This document shows, in pieces, positions 24,546-35,121 of a DNA stretch of 64,000 nucleotides (position 1 is its first letter; every line of letters begins with the position of its first letter). The notes beneath the pieces were generated by a model that was not told where the DNA came from, ran no database searches, and was given only the letters and a program-made list of their open reading frames with translations. The translations under genes and the position numbers were made by a program. The stretch is from an uncultured Fluviicola sp. (lineage in GTDB: Bacteria; Bacteroidota; Bacteroidia; Flavobacteriales_D; Crocinitomicaceae), in the NCBI RefSeq assembly GCF_902168135.1, contig NZ_CABHOL010000054.1:1-64000 (forward strand). Reading direction: 5' to 3'.

Positions 24546-26696
24546 ATGAATATAGGAATCAAAAAGTCCATCGTTACTGGCGGGAAAGAAATTTCCATCG
24601 AGACCGGAAAATTGGCAAAACAAGCCGACGGGTCAGTAGTGTTACAAATGGGCAACACGGTGCTTTTGGCAACAGTAGTTGCAGCACCTGAGGCAAAAGA
24701 AGGAGTAGATTTCCTTCCGTTAACGGTAGATTACCGTGAAAAATATGCGGCAGCAGGTCGTTTCCCGGGAGGTTTCTTCCGTAGAGAGGCGCGTCCTTCT
24801 GAAGCAGAGATCTTAATCATGCGTTTAGTGGACCGCGCATTGCGCCCATTATTCCCGGATGATTACCATGCTGAAGTTCAGTTGATGATCCAATTGTTGG
24901 CTTACGACGGTGTAAACAACCCGGATGCATTGTGTGGTTTGGCAGCTTCTGCAGCAATTGCAGTATCTGATATTCCATTCAACGGACCAATGTCGGAAGT
25001 ACGTGTTGGACGCGTAAACGGTGAGTGGATCGTAAACCCAACAATGGAAGAAATGAAATCGGCTGATATCGATTTGATGATTGCCGGTACCATGAAGGAT
25101 GTGAACATGATTGAAGGAGAGTTCAAAGAAATTTCCGAATTGGAAATGGTTGAAGCCATTAAGCTTGGTCACGCAGCCATCCAGGAGCAATGCCAGTTCC
25201 AGTTGGATCTTGCAGCAATGATCCCGACAGCTAATCCGAAACGTGAATATTCTCACGAGACGCATGACGAAGCTGTAAGAGCGAAAGTATACGAATTGGC
25301 AATGGACAAGTGTAAGGAAGTTGCACGTCAGGGCCTTGCAAATAAAGCGAAACGTACGGAGTTGTTCGACGCTATCAAAACAGAAGTAAAAGCAGCATTT
25401 ACAGAAGAGGAATTAGAGACCGTAAGCGGATTCATTTCTACTTATTTCTCTGAAGTGAAGAAGAAAGCGGTTCGTTGGGTGATGTTGAACGAACAAAAGC
25501 GTTTGGATGGTCGTAAATTCGATGAGATTCGTCCGATTTGGGCTGAGGTAGATTACTTACCGATGGTTCACGGATCTTCCGTGTTTACACGTGGGGAAAC
25601 ACAGTCATTGACAACATTGACCCTTGGAGGTAAAATGGATGAGCAATTGATCGACGGAGTAACTTTCCACGGAACAGAGAAATTCTTATTGCATTATAAC
25701 TTCCCTCCGTTCTCCACAGGAGAAGCGAAGCCTTTGCGCGGAACTTCCCGTCGCGAGATCGGACACGGAAACCTGGCGTTACGTGCGTTGAAGCCGGTTC
25801 TTCCTGAAGATAACGCTTATACAATCCGCTTGGTTTCTGATATTTTGGAATCAAACGGTTCTTCTTCCATGGCAACAGTTTGTGCAGGTACATTGGCATT
25901 GATGGACGGTGGTGTTCAGATCAAAGCGCCTGTATCAGGTATTGCAATGGGATTGGTTGCCGATGAAGGTAAATTTGCAGTATTGTCCGATATCTTAGGA
26001 GACGAGGATCACTTAGGAGATATGGACTTCAAAGTAACCGGTACTGCAGCAGGTATTACAGCTTGTCAGATGGATATCAAAGTAGACGGATTGCCATACG
26101 AAGTATTGATCCAGGCATTGGAGCAGGCTCGTGCAGGTCGTTTACACATCCTGAACAAGATCGTTGAGACTATCGCGAAACCAAATCCGGATTTCAAACC
26201 GCAAACTCCTCGTATCGAAGCATTCAATGTGCCTAACGATATGATTGGAGCAATCATCGGACCTGGAGGAAAAATCATCCAGGGAATCCAGAAAGACACG
26301 AATACAACCATTACAATCGAAGAATTGGAAACAGGTGAAGGTCGTGTTCAGATCATGTCCAACAATGGGGATGATATGAAAGCTGCGGTTTCCCGTATCC
26401 GCTCTATCGCATTCCCTCCAACTGTGGAAGAAGGAATGGAATACGAAGGAAAAGTGAAAGCAATCAAAGATTTCGGTGTATTCGTTGAAATCCTTCCGGG
26501 AACAGACGGGTTGATCCATATCTCTGAGTTCTCCTGGGAGAAAGTAGCGAAAATGGAAGACGTAACAAAAGAAGGAGACGTATTGAAATTTAAAGTAGTC
26601 GGAAAAGACCCGAAAACGAAAAAATGGAAATTGTCTCGTAAAGTGTTGTTGCCAAGACCGGAAAAACCGACTGCGGAAGCTCCAAAAGCTGAGTAA
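24546..26696 (+). CDS. pnp: Polynucleotide phosphorylase
   Basis: A 716-residue PNPase, full length. It holds two RNase PH-like domains (about 5-140 and 310-530; the second has [20 protein letters not shown] and the [12 protein letters not shown] entry) and a linking alpha domain. A KH domain with [12 protein letters not shown] (about 565) and a C-terminal S1 domain with [20 protein letters not shown] follow. It degrades RNA 3' to 5' using phosphate, and can also polymerise tails. It is downstream of rpsO, but separated by a terminator and two palindromes, so it may have its own transcript or post-transcriptional control. It ends at its own terminator. Confidence 0.98.
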   Translation: MNIGIKKSIVTGGKEISIETGKLAKQADGSVVLQMGNTVLLATVVAAPEAKEGVDFLPLTVDYREKYAAAGRFPGGFFRREARPSEAEILIMRLVDRALRPLFPDDYHAEVQLMIQLLAYDGVNNPDALCGLAASAAIAVSDIPFNGPMSEVRVGRVNGEWIVNPTMEEMKSADIDLMIAGTMKDVNMIEGEFKEISELEMVEAIKLGHAAIQEQCQFQLDLAAMIPTANPKREYSHETHDEAVRAKVYELAMDKCKEVARQGLANKAKRTELFDAIKTEVKAAFTEEELETVSGFISTYFSEVKKKAVRWVMLNEQKRLDGRKFDEIRPIWAEVDYLPMVHGSSVFTRGETQSLTTLTLGGKMDEQLIDGVTFHGTEKFLLHYNFPPFSTGEAKPLRGTSRREIGHGNLALRALKPVLPEDNAYTIRLVSDILESNGSSSMATVCAGTLALMDGGVQIKAPVSGIAMGLVADEGKFAVLSDILGDEDHLGDMDFKVTGTAAGITACQMDIKVDGLPYEVLIQALEQARAGRLHILNKIVETIAKPNPDFKPQTPRIEAFNVPNDMIGAIIGPGGKIIQGIQKDTNTTITIEELETGEGRVQIMSNNGDDMKAAVSRIRSIAFPPTVEEGMEYEGKVKAIKDFGVFVEILPGTDGLIHISEFSWEKVAKMEDVTKEGDVLKFKVVGKDPKTKKWKLSRKVLLPRPEKPTAEAPKAE

Positions 26697-26714
26697 TTGA
26701 AACCAGTATAAAAG

Positions 26715-26747
26715 AAAAGCCCTGACAGTTATCGTCAGGGCTTTTTT
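26715..26747 (+). terminator. Intrinsic terminator after pnp
   Basis: AAAAGCCCTGAC (26715-26726) pairs with GTCAGGGCTTTT (26734-26745) around a 7-base loop, followed by more T. It could also serve the minus-strand DoxX gene. Confidence 0.92.
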
Positions 26748-26779
26748 GGTAATAACAAAATCTCTCCCTTCATTCCGAA

Positions 26780-27202
26780 CTACACATTCATTTTCAGTGT
26801 GTAATCAACTGAGTGCTTTCCCGAACCTATGATCAAAAAGAATGTTGCTAAAAGAAGTGCGGCAATGGCTTGAACCAATGCGAGTGTATCCATTTCCCCG
26901 GTGAAGTTTATGATCACCGCTCCGATCAATATCGGGTATTGAAATGCAAGGGAAAGTCGGGTAAGCAGACCAAATACAACCAGGATACCGCCTGAAAAAT
27001 GGCACATAGCAATGTAATGTGCTAAAATCAATGGTGTAGCATCATTATCATTCGGAGCAATAAGTTGTGCCAGCTCTTTTGTTTGTCCGGCAAACTCTAT
27101 TCCTTTCCAAAACAGGAAGATGCCTAAAGCAATGCGAAGCACATCCAAACCAATTGAAGTATGGGCATTTGCCCATTTGTTCATTCTAACAATTGTTTTC
27201 AT
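26780..27202 (-). CDS. DoxX-family membrane protein
   Basis: A 140-residue protein with four hydrophobic helices (about 18-36, 58-80, 83-102, 108-128). LDVLRIALGIFLFWKGIEF, HFSGGILVVFGLLTRLSLAFQYP and the glycine-rich second helix match the DoxX/DoxD-like family. Family members are associated with oxidative-stress or quinone-linked electron transfer, but the function is uncertain. The gene stands alone, convergent with pnp and divergent from the lipid kinase gene. Confidence 0.85.
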   Translation of the reverse strand: MKTIVRMNKWANAHTSIGLDVLRIALGIFLFWKGIEFAGQTKELAQLIAPNDNDATPLILAHYIAMCHFSGGILVVFGLLTRLSLAFQYPILIGAVIINFTGEMDTLALVQAIAALLLATFFLIIGSGKHSVDYTLKMNV

Positions 27203-27379
27203 GGAGCAAATATTTATTTAATCGTAAGTTAGTGAATATTAAGTAACTAGGCAATTTTTTATCGACCGGAAATAGATGTGAAAAGAGTGAACAATCATTT
27301 GAATCAGATTTCCCAATAAATCCTAATTCCACAATATCTGCGATTCTTTGCGTTCCTGTAAAAGTTAACTGCGCAAAAG

Positions 27380-27769
27380 ATGAAATCGTCCGACCCATTT
27401 TCCATATCCCAGCGACTCAAAAGCTTTAAATATGCTTTTGCAGGACTAAGAACTTTATTTGCAGAAGAACACAATGCACGTATTCATCTCATCGCAGCAG
27501 TGGTTGCAATGGCTCTTGGTTTCGTATTAAATATCTCCGTAACTGAGTGGATTTTACTGGTCGGTACAATTTGCCTGGTCTTTATTTGTGAATTATTCAA
27601 TACCTCACTGGAAACCCTCGCTGATTTCGTTTCCCCGGAAAAACACCTGCAAATCAAAAAAGTAAAAGACCTGGCTGCTGCGGCTGTTTTCGTCAGTGCA
27701 TTTGCCGCGTTAATAACCGGAATCATCATTTTTTTACCTAAAATCATCAGCTTATGTACAAACAACTGA
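27380..27769 (+). CDS. dgkA: Diacylglycerol/undecaprenol kinase, DgkA family
   Basis: A 129-residue integral membrane kinase. SFKYAFAGLRTLFAEEHNARIHL carries the interfacial helix with the conserved Glu, and ELFNTSLETLADF is the family signature with the catalytic Glu and Asn. Three membrane helices are visible, as in the family. It phosphorylates undecaprenol or diacylglycerol with ATP, recycling lipid carriers. In Gram-positive bacteria the homologue is an undecaprenol kinase; which substrate is used here is not certain. Its end overlaps the DUF1361 gene by 16 bases, so the two are translationally coupled. Confidence 0.92.
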   Translation: MKSSDPFSISQRLKSFKYAFAGLRTLFAEEHNARIHLIAAVVAMALGFVLNISVTEWILLVGTICLVFICELFNTSLETLADFVSPEKHLQIKKVKDLAAAAVFVSAFAALITGIIIFLPKIISLCTNN

Positions 27770-28422
27770 TCAAGACCAACCAATTTCAAATTTCCGTTTT
27801 TATGGGAGTTTTATCCCTTTTTTGTTTCGGATTGTCACTTTTTAGAATGGAAATGTCAGGGACGAAACATTTTCTATTCTTAAACTGGAATTTATTCCTG
27901 GCATTCGTGCCTTGGCTGTTGACAGTTATTTTAAGCATGAACCAGAACCTGCAAAAAAGCCGCCTGGCCGTTTTCGGGATGCTGGGTGTTTGGCTCTTAT
28001 TCTTCCCGAACGCGTCTTATATTTTGACGGATTTGTTCCACCTGAGCCATCATTCATCCATGCCCATTTGGTTCGACCTGGTATTGATCTTATCTTTTGC
28101 CTGGACGGGGTTGCTGTACGGATTCCTGAGTCTGTGGAACCTGGAAGAGCTGATGGAGCAGTTTCTGTCCAAACGAATGATCACCTGGATTTCAGTTTTC
28201 CTGTTATTTGTAAGCAGTTTCGGAATTTATATCGGAAGGTATCTGCGTTGGAATAGCTGGGATATATTACATCATCCCGGTCGTTTAATAGGAGATGTTG
28301 GAGACAGGCTCATCAATCCCTTCGATCATTCAAGAACTTGGGGTGTGACCATTTTCATGGGACTGTTCCTGGTAATGCTCTATTTTACCTTTAAATTTAT
28401 GAGAAAAGGTCGGGTAAATTGA
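27754..28422 (+). CDS. DUF1361 membrane protein
   Basis: A 222-residue protein with about six membrane helices. The central motif LLFFPNASYILTDLFHLSH and the following MPIWFDLVLILSFAWTGLLYGFLSL are the marks of DUF1361. WNSWDILHHPGRL in a loop near the C-terminus is also family-like. The function is unknown. It overlaps the lipid-kinase gene by 16 bases, and ends 1 base before the stop of a convergent lipoprotein gene. Coupling with dgkA hints at a lipid-carrier or envelope role (inference). Confidence 0.88.
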   Translation: MYKQLIKTNQFQISVFMGVLSLFCFGLSLFRMEMSGTKHFLFLNWNLFLAFVPWLLTVILSMNQNLQKSRLAVFGMLGVWLLFFPNASYILTDLFHLSHHSSMPIWFDLVLILSFAWTGLLYGFLSLWNLEELMEQFLSKRMITWISVFLLFVSSFGIYIGRYLRWNSWDILHHPGRLIGDVGDRLINPFDHSRTWGVTIFMGLFLVMLYFTFKFMRKGRVN

Positions 28423-28423
28423 T

Positions 28424-28900
28424 CTATTGGTAGGAAATACTGGCATGACCTTCCGTAATCTGAATGGTGTCTAAATGGGTATTGTCCTCATACATCTCAA
28501 ATTCAAAGTTAAATTCCATTCTTTTTAGGACTGTGTCGTTTGAAACAACAGTAACACTTCCATGGTTTATAACATAAACTAATTGATCAGAGATCATGAG
28601 ATACTGAATAACATCATCCATTCCGCCCTGATAGTCATATGTACCGGGAAGGAGATTTTTCTGAACTCCAATTTGGTAGAAATTTCCGGTTTCTCCGATC
28701 GTTCCTGCGGTTACCCCGATCCAGGTATTGTTTGCTGCCACATCAGGAGTATTGGTGGTGTATAAAACTCCATCCTGTTTTAAACTGAATGAGTCATTGA
28801 ATACCGTTGCATCGGATTTTGGTGTTTCTTTTTTCTCCTTTTTACAAGCAGTAAATGCAAACACAAAAAAGCTCAAAAGAATAAAAATGTGGTTTTTCAT
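28424..28900 (-). CDS. Lipoprotein, paralogue 3 of a tandem triplet
   Basis: A 158-residue lipoprotein: signal MKNHIFILLSFFVFAFTAC with lipobox FTAC and lysines after the cysteine. The mature chain begins with SFSLKQDGVLYTTNTPDVAANN, continues with an LLPGTYDYQGG turn, and ends in the strand ITEGHASISYQ. The same landmarks (LKxDGVxY, PGxYxxQxG, ITxGxxxI) occur in the next two genes, so the three come from duplication. The fold is beta-rich; no known family. Lipid-anchored location is inferred from the lipobox; the Lys-rich +2 region does not settle which membrane or face. Confidence 0.8.
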   Translation of the reverse strand: MKNHIFILLSFFVFAFTACKKEKKETPKSDATVFNDSFSLKQDGVLYTTNTPDVAANNTWIGVTAGTIGETGNFYQIGVQKNLLPGTYDYQGGMDDVIQYLMISDQLVYVINHGSVTVVSNDTVLKRMEFNFEFEMYEDNTHLDTIQITEGHASISYQ

Positions 28901-28915
28901 ATTTGGAATAAAATG

Positions 28916-29398
28916 TCAATAATAAGCTTTTAGCTTTCCCTCCGTAACCTGGTAAGTTTGTCCGTTTGAATCCTCCATTTCAAATTGGAAATTCATATCC
29001 AGCACTTTTTGAATGGTGTCCTGTGTTACAATTTCAAAAGTCCCATTGTTAATATAACACAGGTCGTTAGTAGGTGTGGAATAAGAAAACCAGCAACCAT
29101 ATTCTTCTACCAGTGTTTCATAATCATAGATTCCCACCGGAACTTCCTTTTGGATTATAAAACTATAAACATCTGCATTGCTTTGTGAGTTGGCTGCTGC
29201 ATAAATGTCCACAGCGAACTCCAAAAAATCACCGGTTTCGATATACCCGGGATTAAAAGGAACTCCGTCTTTTTTAAGAAAGAAGGTGCTGTTTCCTGTT
29301 ATTGGGCCGGTAGCATTTGTTTTAGGCTTCGTTTCCGGTTTTTTGCAGGAAGAAAGCAGCATGAAAAGAGATAAAGTAGTGAGCAGTACACTTCGCAT
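28916..29398 (-). CDS. Lipoprotein, paralogue 2 of a tandem triplet
   Basis: A 160-residue lipoprotein: signal MRSVLLTTLSLFMLLSSC with lipobox LSSC. The mature part shows STFFLKKDGVPFNPGYIETG, VPVGIYDYETL and the terminal VTEGKLKAYY, matching the neighbours at equivalent positions, though overall identity by eye is low. Two cysteines (in YGCWFSY and NDLCYIN) are not shared by the neighbours and could form a disulfide. It lies between its two paralogues with gaps of 15 and 16 bases, so all three should be on one transcript. Confidence 0.8.
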   Translation of the reverse strand: MRSVLLTTLSLFMLLSSCKKPETKPKTNATGPITGNSTFFLKKDGVPFNPGYIETGDFLEFAVDIYAAANSQSNADVYSFIIQKEVPVGIYDYETLVEEYGCWFSYSTPTNDLCYINNGTFEIVTQDTIQKVLDMNFQFEMEDSNGQTYQVTEGKLKAYY

Positions 29399-29414
29399 GG
29401 CAGGGTGGATTGTT

Positions 29415-29900
29415 TTAGTAATGGATGGTCATTTCACCATCTGTAATGTGGGGACAACTGCCTTTGCAATCATCATTATACAGATACACATCAAACTTGC
29501 AGTGCAAAATACCGGCGGTCGTATCGTTCGAAAGGACATTCAATGATCCGTCTGACCAACCATATAAATGATCTGCATCCTGTATGTGATAAATTCCAAA
29601 ATAAGGGGATTCACCATCTTGCAACAGATACATTCCGGGAGTGATGGATTTGCGGATAAGCAGGCCGTAAGTATTGTTTTCCGGCTGCCCGTAAACCATA
29701 TAGGTCTCAATGCTGAGTAAATCCTCATCTGCTAAACCAACAAGAATAGTGTTCGGAGTATAGAGTACACCATCCTTTTTCAAGGTAAAACTGTTCAGAG
29801 AGCCGGTGGGCGAATTGGTGCTTTTGGTTTCAGATTCTTTCTTTTTACAGGAGAAAGCCAAAATACCCACCAATAAAAAGACTAAGATGTTGATTTTCAT
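29415..29900 (-). CDS. Lipoprotein, paralogue 1 of a tandem triplet
   Basis: A 161-residue lipoprotein. The ATG at 29900 (MKINILVFLLVGILAFSC, lipobox AFSC) is preferred; the longer frame from 29945 adds 15 residues before the signal. The mature part has SFTLKKDGVLYTPNTILVG, an ITPGMYLLQDG turn and the terminal ITDGEMTIHY. A Cys pair near the end (DDCKGSCPH) is unique to this copy. It is first of the three and probably carries their promoter, in the region shared with the divergent thiamine operon leader. Confidence 0.8.
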   Translation of the reverse strand: MKINILVFLLVGILAFSCKKKESETKSTNSPTGSLNSFTLKKDGVLYTPNTILVGLADEDLLSIETYMVYGQPENNTYGLLIRKSITPGMYLLQDGESPYFGIYHIQDADHLYGWSDGSLNVLSNDTTAGILHCKFDVYLYNDDCKGSCPHITDGEMTIHY

Positions 29901-29985
29901 GGTCGAAATTTTACGAAAAGTAATGAAATTCTGATTGCTATTCAATATTTAACAGTTTTCATTTTTAATTGCAATTGATTCAATC

Positions 29986-29993
29986 TATCTTTA
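29986..29993 (+). promoter_or_regulatory. -7 box TATCTTTA of the thiamine operon
   Basis: TATCTTTA differs from TAnnTTTG at the last base only, and predicts a transcript start near 30000, right at the 5' edge of the TPP riboswitch. TTG boxes upstream are at shorter spacing than usual. Confidence 0.5.
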
Positions 29994-29997
29994 TCAT

Positions 29998-30119
29998 CGC
30001 TTTAGGGGTGTCGGCAAAGCTGACTGAGAAATACCCTTTGAACCTGACGCTGATGTTAAGGCAATCAGCATCCCGACATTTATCGTCGGGATTCGGTTTG
30101 TACCGACGTAGGGAAAAGT
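29998..30119 (+). ncRNA. TPP riboswitch (THI element) with an extra hairpin insertion
   Basis: The conserved THI-box landmarks occur in order: AGGGGTG (30004-30010), CTGAGA (30024-30029), ATACCC (30031-30036), GAACCTGA (30040-30047) and CGTAGGGAA (30107-30115), with a short closing stem CTTT/AAAG. Between GAACCTGA and CGTAGGGAA the usual small P5 hairpin is represented by GCTGAT-n9-ATCAGC (30049-30069). A 37-base insertion then holds ATCCCGAC-n7-GTCGGGAT (30070-30092) and TCGGT-ttgt-ACCGA (30093-30106). It should lower expression of thiS-thiF when thiamine pyrophosphate is abundant. Confidence 0.93.
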
Positions 30120-30173
30120 GAGATGGATACATTCTTTGTAGTCATTCCTAAAGTGCGTAAATTACCAATTGGA

Positions 30174-30377
30174 ATGACAATATCAGTAAATAATCAAACA
30201 CTCGAAGTAGAAGCACAAACGTTGCTTTCAAATGTGGTTTTCAATCAGTTGGGAGAAAACTCCAAAGGAATTGCTGTGGCCATTAACGGACAGGTAATCC
30301 CGAAAACATCCTGGCAGGAAACGGTGGTCAGTGAGAACGATGATATTTTAATAATTAAGGCAACGCAGGGGGGGTAA
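30174..30377 (+). CDS. thiS: Sulfur carrier protein ThiS
   Basis: A 67-residue ubiquitin-like sulfur carrier ending in Gly-Gly (ATQGG), which is adenylated and then thiocarboxylated to give sulfur for the thiazole ring. The ATG at 30174 (MTISVNNQTLEVEAQTLLS) aligns with the family start; a longer frame opening at 30123 is too close to the riboswitch and adds an unrelated N-terminus. AINGQVIPKTSWQETVV is also typical. First gene after the riboswitch, 145 bases before thiC. Confidence 0.93.
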   Translation: MTISVNNQTLEVEAQTLLSNVVFNQLGENSKGIAVAINGQVIPKTSWQETVVSENDDILIIKATQGG

Positions 30378-30383
30378 TCTTTC

Positions 30384-30483
30384 TTCCTCCCTTGAGGGAG
30401 GACCAAGGAGGGTGGTGTCCTATCCTATCTTGCAGAGAACGCCCACGCTAACCACCTCCCTTAATCCCTCCTCAAGGAGGGAA
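30384..30483. repeat. Long imperfect inverted repeat between thiS and thiC
   Basis: The left arm (30384-30416) contains CCTCCCTTGAGGGAGG and then CAAGGAGGGTGGT. The right arm (30451-30483) contains ACCACCTCCCTT and then CCTCCTCAAGGAGGG. The arms pair with small shifts, and each also folds on itself (CTCCCTTGAGGGAG; CCTCCTCAAGGAGG-like). The GGAGG/CCTCC word composition resembles repeats scattered in Bacteroidota genomes. It fills the whole gap of this otherwise tight operon. Confidence 0.7.
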
Positions 30484-30500
30484 ACATGAAGTTAAACTAA

Positions 30501-32368
<1,868 letters not shown>

Positions 32369-32369
<1 letters not shown>

Positions 32370-32980
32370 TGCTGATCGTCCTTTCAGATAGTGATTTTAG
32401 ATCCGGTGAGACAGAGATTGTTAATCAGCTTTTTCTCGCTGGATTGGATTTGTTCCATTTGCGGAAATACGGAGCAGGTGAAGAATCATTATTGGAATGG
32501 GTGGGCGGCATTGCTCCGGAATATCGTTCAAAACTGGTTTTGCATCATCATCATGAATGGGGCAGAAGCATGGGGATAAAAAGGTTTCACTATTCCGAAA
32601 GGGATCGGCTTACCTGGAAAGAGCAAAATTGGAAGGATGCTGATAAAGTATTTGTATATTCCACTTCGGTTCACAGTGTGGAAGAATATAACGAATTACC
32701 GGACCATTTTTCCTATGCTTTTCTGAGTCCAGTTTTTGACAGTATTTCTAAAACAGATTACAAGGCGGTAACGTTTGATTTAGGAAAACGAACAAAAAAA
32801 GAAACCCTGTTAATTGGTTTAGGGGGCATACGGGCAGATAATGTGAAACGGGTTTTTGAAATGGGATTTGACGGAGCGGCCCTATTGGGTGCGATTTGGC
32901 ATTCGGATAATCCTCTGGAGGAAATACAAAATTGTAGGTACGCGATTAATCGCGTACCTACAATAAAATCAATTGAATAA
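32369..32980 (+). CDS. TenI/ThiE-like protein (thiamine phosphate synthase family)
   Basis: A 203-residue TIM-barrel protein of the ThiE/TenI family: LIVLSDSDF at the start, LFHLRKYGA, LHHHHEWGRSMGIKRFHYS, VYSTSVHSVEEYNELPDHFSYAFLSPVF and LLIGLGGIRADNVKRVFEMG. A second, more canonical ThiE follows at 33733. This copy lacks the TPTK-type phosphate loop (it has FDSISK), so it is a candidate for the thiazole tautomerase role known for B. subtilis TenI (inference). Residues 188-199 are encoded by a 34-bp palindrome, so the natural C-terminus of the fold probably ends near LEEIQ. It overlaps thiC by one base. Confidence 0.85.
32931..32964. repeat. Perfect 34-bp palindrome inside the end of the TenI/ThiE-like gene
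   Basis: ATTGTAGGTACGCGATT and its exact complement; core CGCG-ATTAAT-CGCG, with GTAG near both ends as in REP elements. It is translated as residues 188-199 of the upstream gene and ends 20 bases before the thiD start codon. Confidence 0.9.
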
Positions 32981-32984
32981 ATCA

Positions 32985-33743
32985 ATGAAATACAAACGTC
33001 CCATAGTTCTGAGCATTGCCGGTTTCGATCCGACTGGCGGAGCAGGCGTGCTTGCTGATGTAAAAACATGTGAGCAGCACCATTGTTTGGGAATGGCTGT
33101 TTTGACTGCAAATACCAATCAGACAGAGACAGAGTTTCTGTCGGTTGACTGGTTTGACATACAGGTGATTTTTGCACAGCTGCAACCCATTCTGAATACC
33201 TATGAAATTTCAGCTGTTAAGATAGGAATTGTAGAAAATTTGGAAGTCTTATCAGAAGTTCTGTCACTTGTGAAAAGAACATTTCCTGCTGTTCCTATTG
33301 TTTGGGATCCTGTGTTATCAGCATCTGCCGGTTTCGAACTGCATACAAGCTGGAATGAGGAGACTTTGGACCAGGTGTTGGGAATGATCGATCTGGTTAC
33401 CCCAAATGTCCATGAAGCGAGAAAGATTACGGGGATGGAAGATGAAATTGAAGCAGCATTCCAACTGGCAAAATCGACCCGTGTTCTTTTGAAAGGAGGT
33501 CACAGTACTTCGCGTCCGGGTGTTGACCTGTTGTTTGAAGGCGGAATTCCACGGGAAATACCTTCCAAAGCTGAAGTATCAAAATACAAGGCAAAACATG
33601 GTTCAGGATGCATCCTTTCCGCAGGAATTGCCTGCAACCTGGCTTTAGGCAGAAACCTCGGGGAGGCTTGCCGGGAAGCAAAGGAATACATAGAAAAAAG
33701 ACTTTCAAGTAACGAATATTTATTAGCATACCATGTTGAGTAA
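32985..33743 (+). CDS. thiD: Hydroxymethylpyrimidine/phosphomethylpyrimidine kinase
   Basis: A 252-residue ThiD of the ribokinase fold, which phosphorylates hydroxymethylpyrimidine twice. SIAGFDPTGGAGVLADVKTC at the start, KIGIVENLEVL, VWDPVLSASAGFEL and the C-terminal KHGSGCILSAGIA (anion hole with the catalytic Cys) are diagnostic. The ATG at 32985 is preferred to an upstream TTG at 32973 that adds four residues. It overlaps the following thiE by 11 bases, so the genes are coupled. Confidence 0.94.
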   Translation: MKYKRPIVLSIAGFDPTGGAGVLADVKTCEQHHCLGMAVLTANTNQTETEFLSVDWFDIQVIFAQLQPILNTYEISAVKIGIVENLEVLSEVLSLVKRTFPAVPIVWDPVLSASAGFELHTSWNEETLDQVLGMIDLVTPNVHEARKITGMEDEIEAAFQLAKSTRVLLKGGHSTSRPGVDLLFEGGIPREIPSKAEVSKYKAKHGSGCILSAGIACNLALGRNLGEACREAKEYIEKRLSSNEYLLAYHVE

Positions 33744-34362
33744 GATTCAGTACATATCTCACGGAGATACTGTTGAAGAACAAAAAAGGAACGTTCTGAA
33801 TGCCCTGGAAGCGGGGTGCAAAATGATTCAGGTCCGTTTCAAAAAAGGTTCCGGAAAGGACTTCCTGGAAGTAGCTTCACAGGTCCGTAATTGGTGTACT
33901 TATGCAAATGCACTATTAATCATCAATGATTCCATAGAAATCGCTCAAAAAGTAGATGCAGATGGAGTCCATTTAGGATTGACGGATGACTCGATAGCAG
34001 AAGCCCGTAAGGCATTAGGTCCTTCTAAAATTATCGGGGGAACGGCCAATACATTGGAAGATGTGTTGCAGCGGATCAGGGAAAAGTGTGATTATGTAGG
34101 ATTGGGACCGCTGCGTTTCACTCCAACGAAAGAAAAGCTGAGCCCGCTTCTGGGTTTTGAAGGATATCAAAGAATTGCGAAAGAACTGGAATCAGCGGGG
34201 TTGTCTATTCCGATCTATGCGATCGGAGGAATTGTACAAAACGATGTTGAACTGTTGAAAAAAACGGGTATTTATGGAATTGCCGTTTCAGGAATGATCT
34301 CGGAGGCCACTAACAGGGCAGCATTGATAAGTGAAATAAATCAAACATTGGATTATGTTTAA
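33733..34362 (+). CDS. thiE: Thiamine phosphate synthase
   Basis: A 209-residue ThiE, which joins the pyrimidine diphosphate to the thiazole phosphate. It has [69 protein letters not shown] (the diphosphate loop) and [26 protein letters not shown]. These are canonical catalytic elements, in contrast to the TenI-like copy two genes upstream. It overlaps thiD by 11 bases and thiG by 8. Confidence 0.95.
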   Translation: MLSKIQYISHGDTVEEQKRNVLNALEAGCKMIQVRFKKGSGKDFLEVASQVRNWCTYANALLIINDSIEIAQKVDADGVHLGLTDDSIAEARKALGPSKIIGGTANTLEDVLQRIREKCDYVGLGPLRFTPTKEKLSPLLGFEGYQRIAKELESAGLSIPIYAIGGIVQNDVELLKKTGIYGIAVSGMISEATNRAALISEINQTLDYV

Positions 34363-35119
34363 AATAGGAGATAAAGAGCTCAAATCGCGTTTGTTCCTCG
34401 GAACAGGAAAATTTGGTTCTTCGAAACAAATGGAAGCAGCCGTTTTGGCTTCCGGTTCGGAATTGGTAACGGTGGCTTTGAAACGGGTAGATTTGGAAAC
34501 AGAAACAGACGATTTGCTGGCGCATTTGAAGCACAGTCATATCAATCTTTTGCCCAATACTTCCGGAGCGAGAAATGCAAAGGAAGCTGTTTTTGCCGCA
34601 CAGTTGGCAAGAGAAGCCATGGAGACAAATTGGCTGAAACTGGAAATTCATCCGGATCCCAAATACCTGCTTCCCGATCCGATAGAAACACTAAAAGCGA
34701 CAGAAGAACTGGCAAAACTGGGATTTATCATTTTGCCTTACATCCATGCGGATCCTGTTTTATGCAAGCGGCTGGAAGATGCGGGAACTGCAGCTGTAAT
34801 GCCTCTGGGTGCACCGATCGGTACCAATAAAGGATTGAAGACCCTTGATTTTTTGGAGATCATCATCGAACAAAGCCGGGTCCCGGTTATTGTTGATGCC
34901 GGTATCGGTTCCCCATCTCATGCAGCACACGCCATGGAATTGGGAGCAGACGCCGTTTTGGTAAATACGGCAATTGCGGTGGCGAAGAACCCGGAAGAAA
35001 TGGCTTTAGCATTTAAAATGGCTGTAGAATCCGGAAGAATGGCTTATGAAGCAGGTTTGGGAGCAATATCCCGTTCCGCGAATGCTTCCAGCCCATTAAC
35101 AGGATTTTTGAATATGTGA
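34355..35119 (+). CDS. thiG: Thiazole synthase
   Basis: A 254-residue ThiG, which builds the thiazole phosphate from deoxyxylulose phosphate, ThiS thiocarboxylate and dehydroglycine. [51 protein letters not shown] (with the Schiff-base Lys region), [17 protein letters not shown] and [20 protein letters not shown] are all conserved. It overlaps thiE by 8 bases and is followed by a palindrome before thiH. Confidence 0.96.
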   Translation: MFKIGDKELKSRLFLGTGKFGSSKQMEAAVLASGSELVTVALKRVDLETETDDLLAHLKHSHINLLPNTSGARNAKEAVFAAQLAREAMETNWLKLEIHPDPKYLLPDPIETLKATEELAKLGFIILPYIHADPVLCKRLEDAGTAAVMPLGAPIGTNKGLKTLDFLEIIIEQSRVPVIVDAGIGSPSHAAHAMELGADAVLVNTAIAVAKNPEEMALAFKMAVESGRMAYEAGLGAISRSANASSPLTGFLNM

Positions 35120-35121
35120 TA

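Noticed and set aside
30123-30173. A longer ThiS from 30123
   Set aside because: It would start within 4 bases of the riboswitch and adds 17 residues absent from ThiS.
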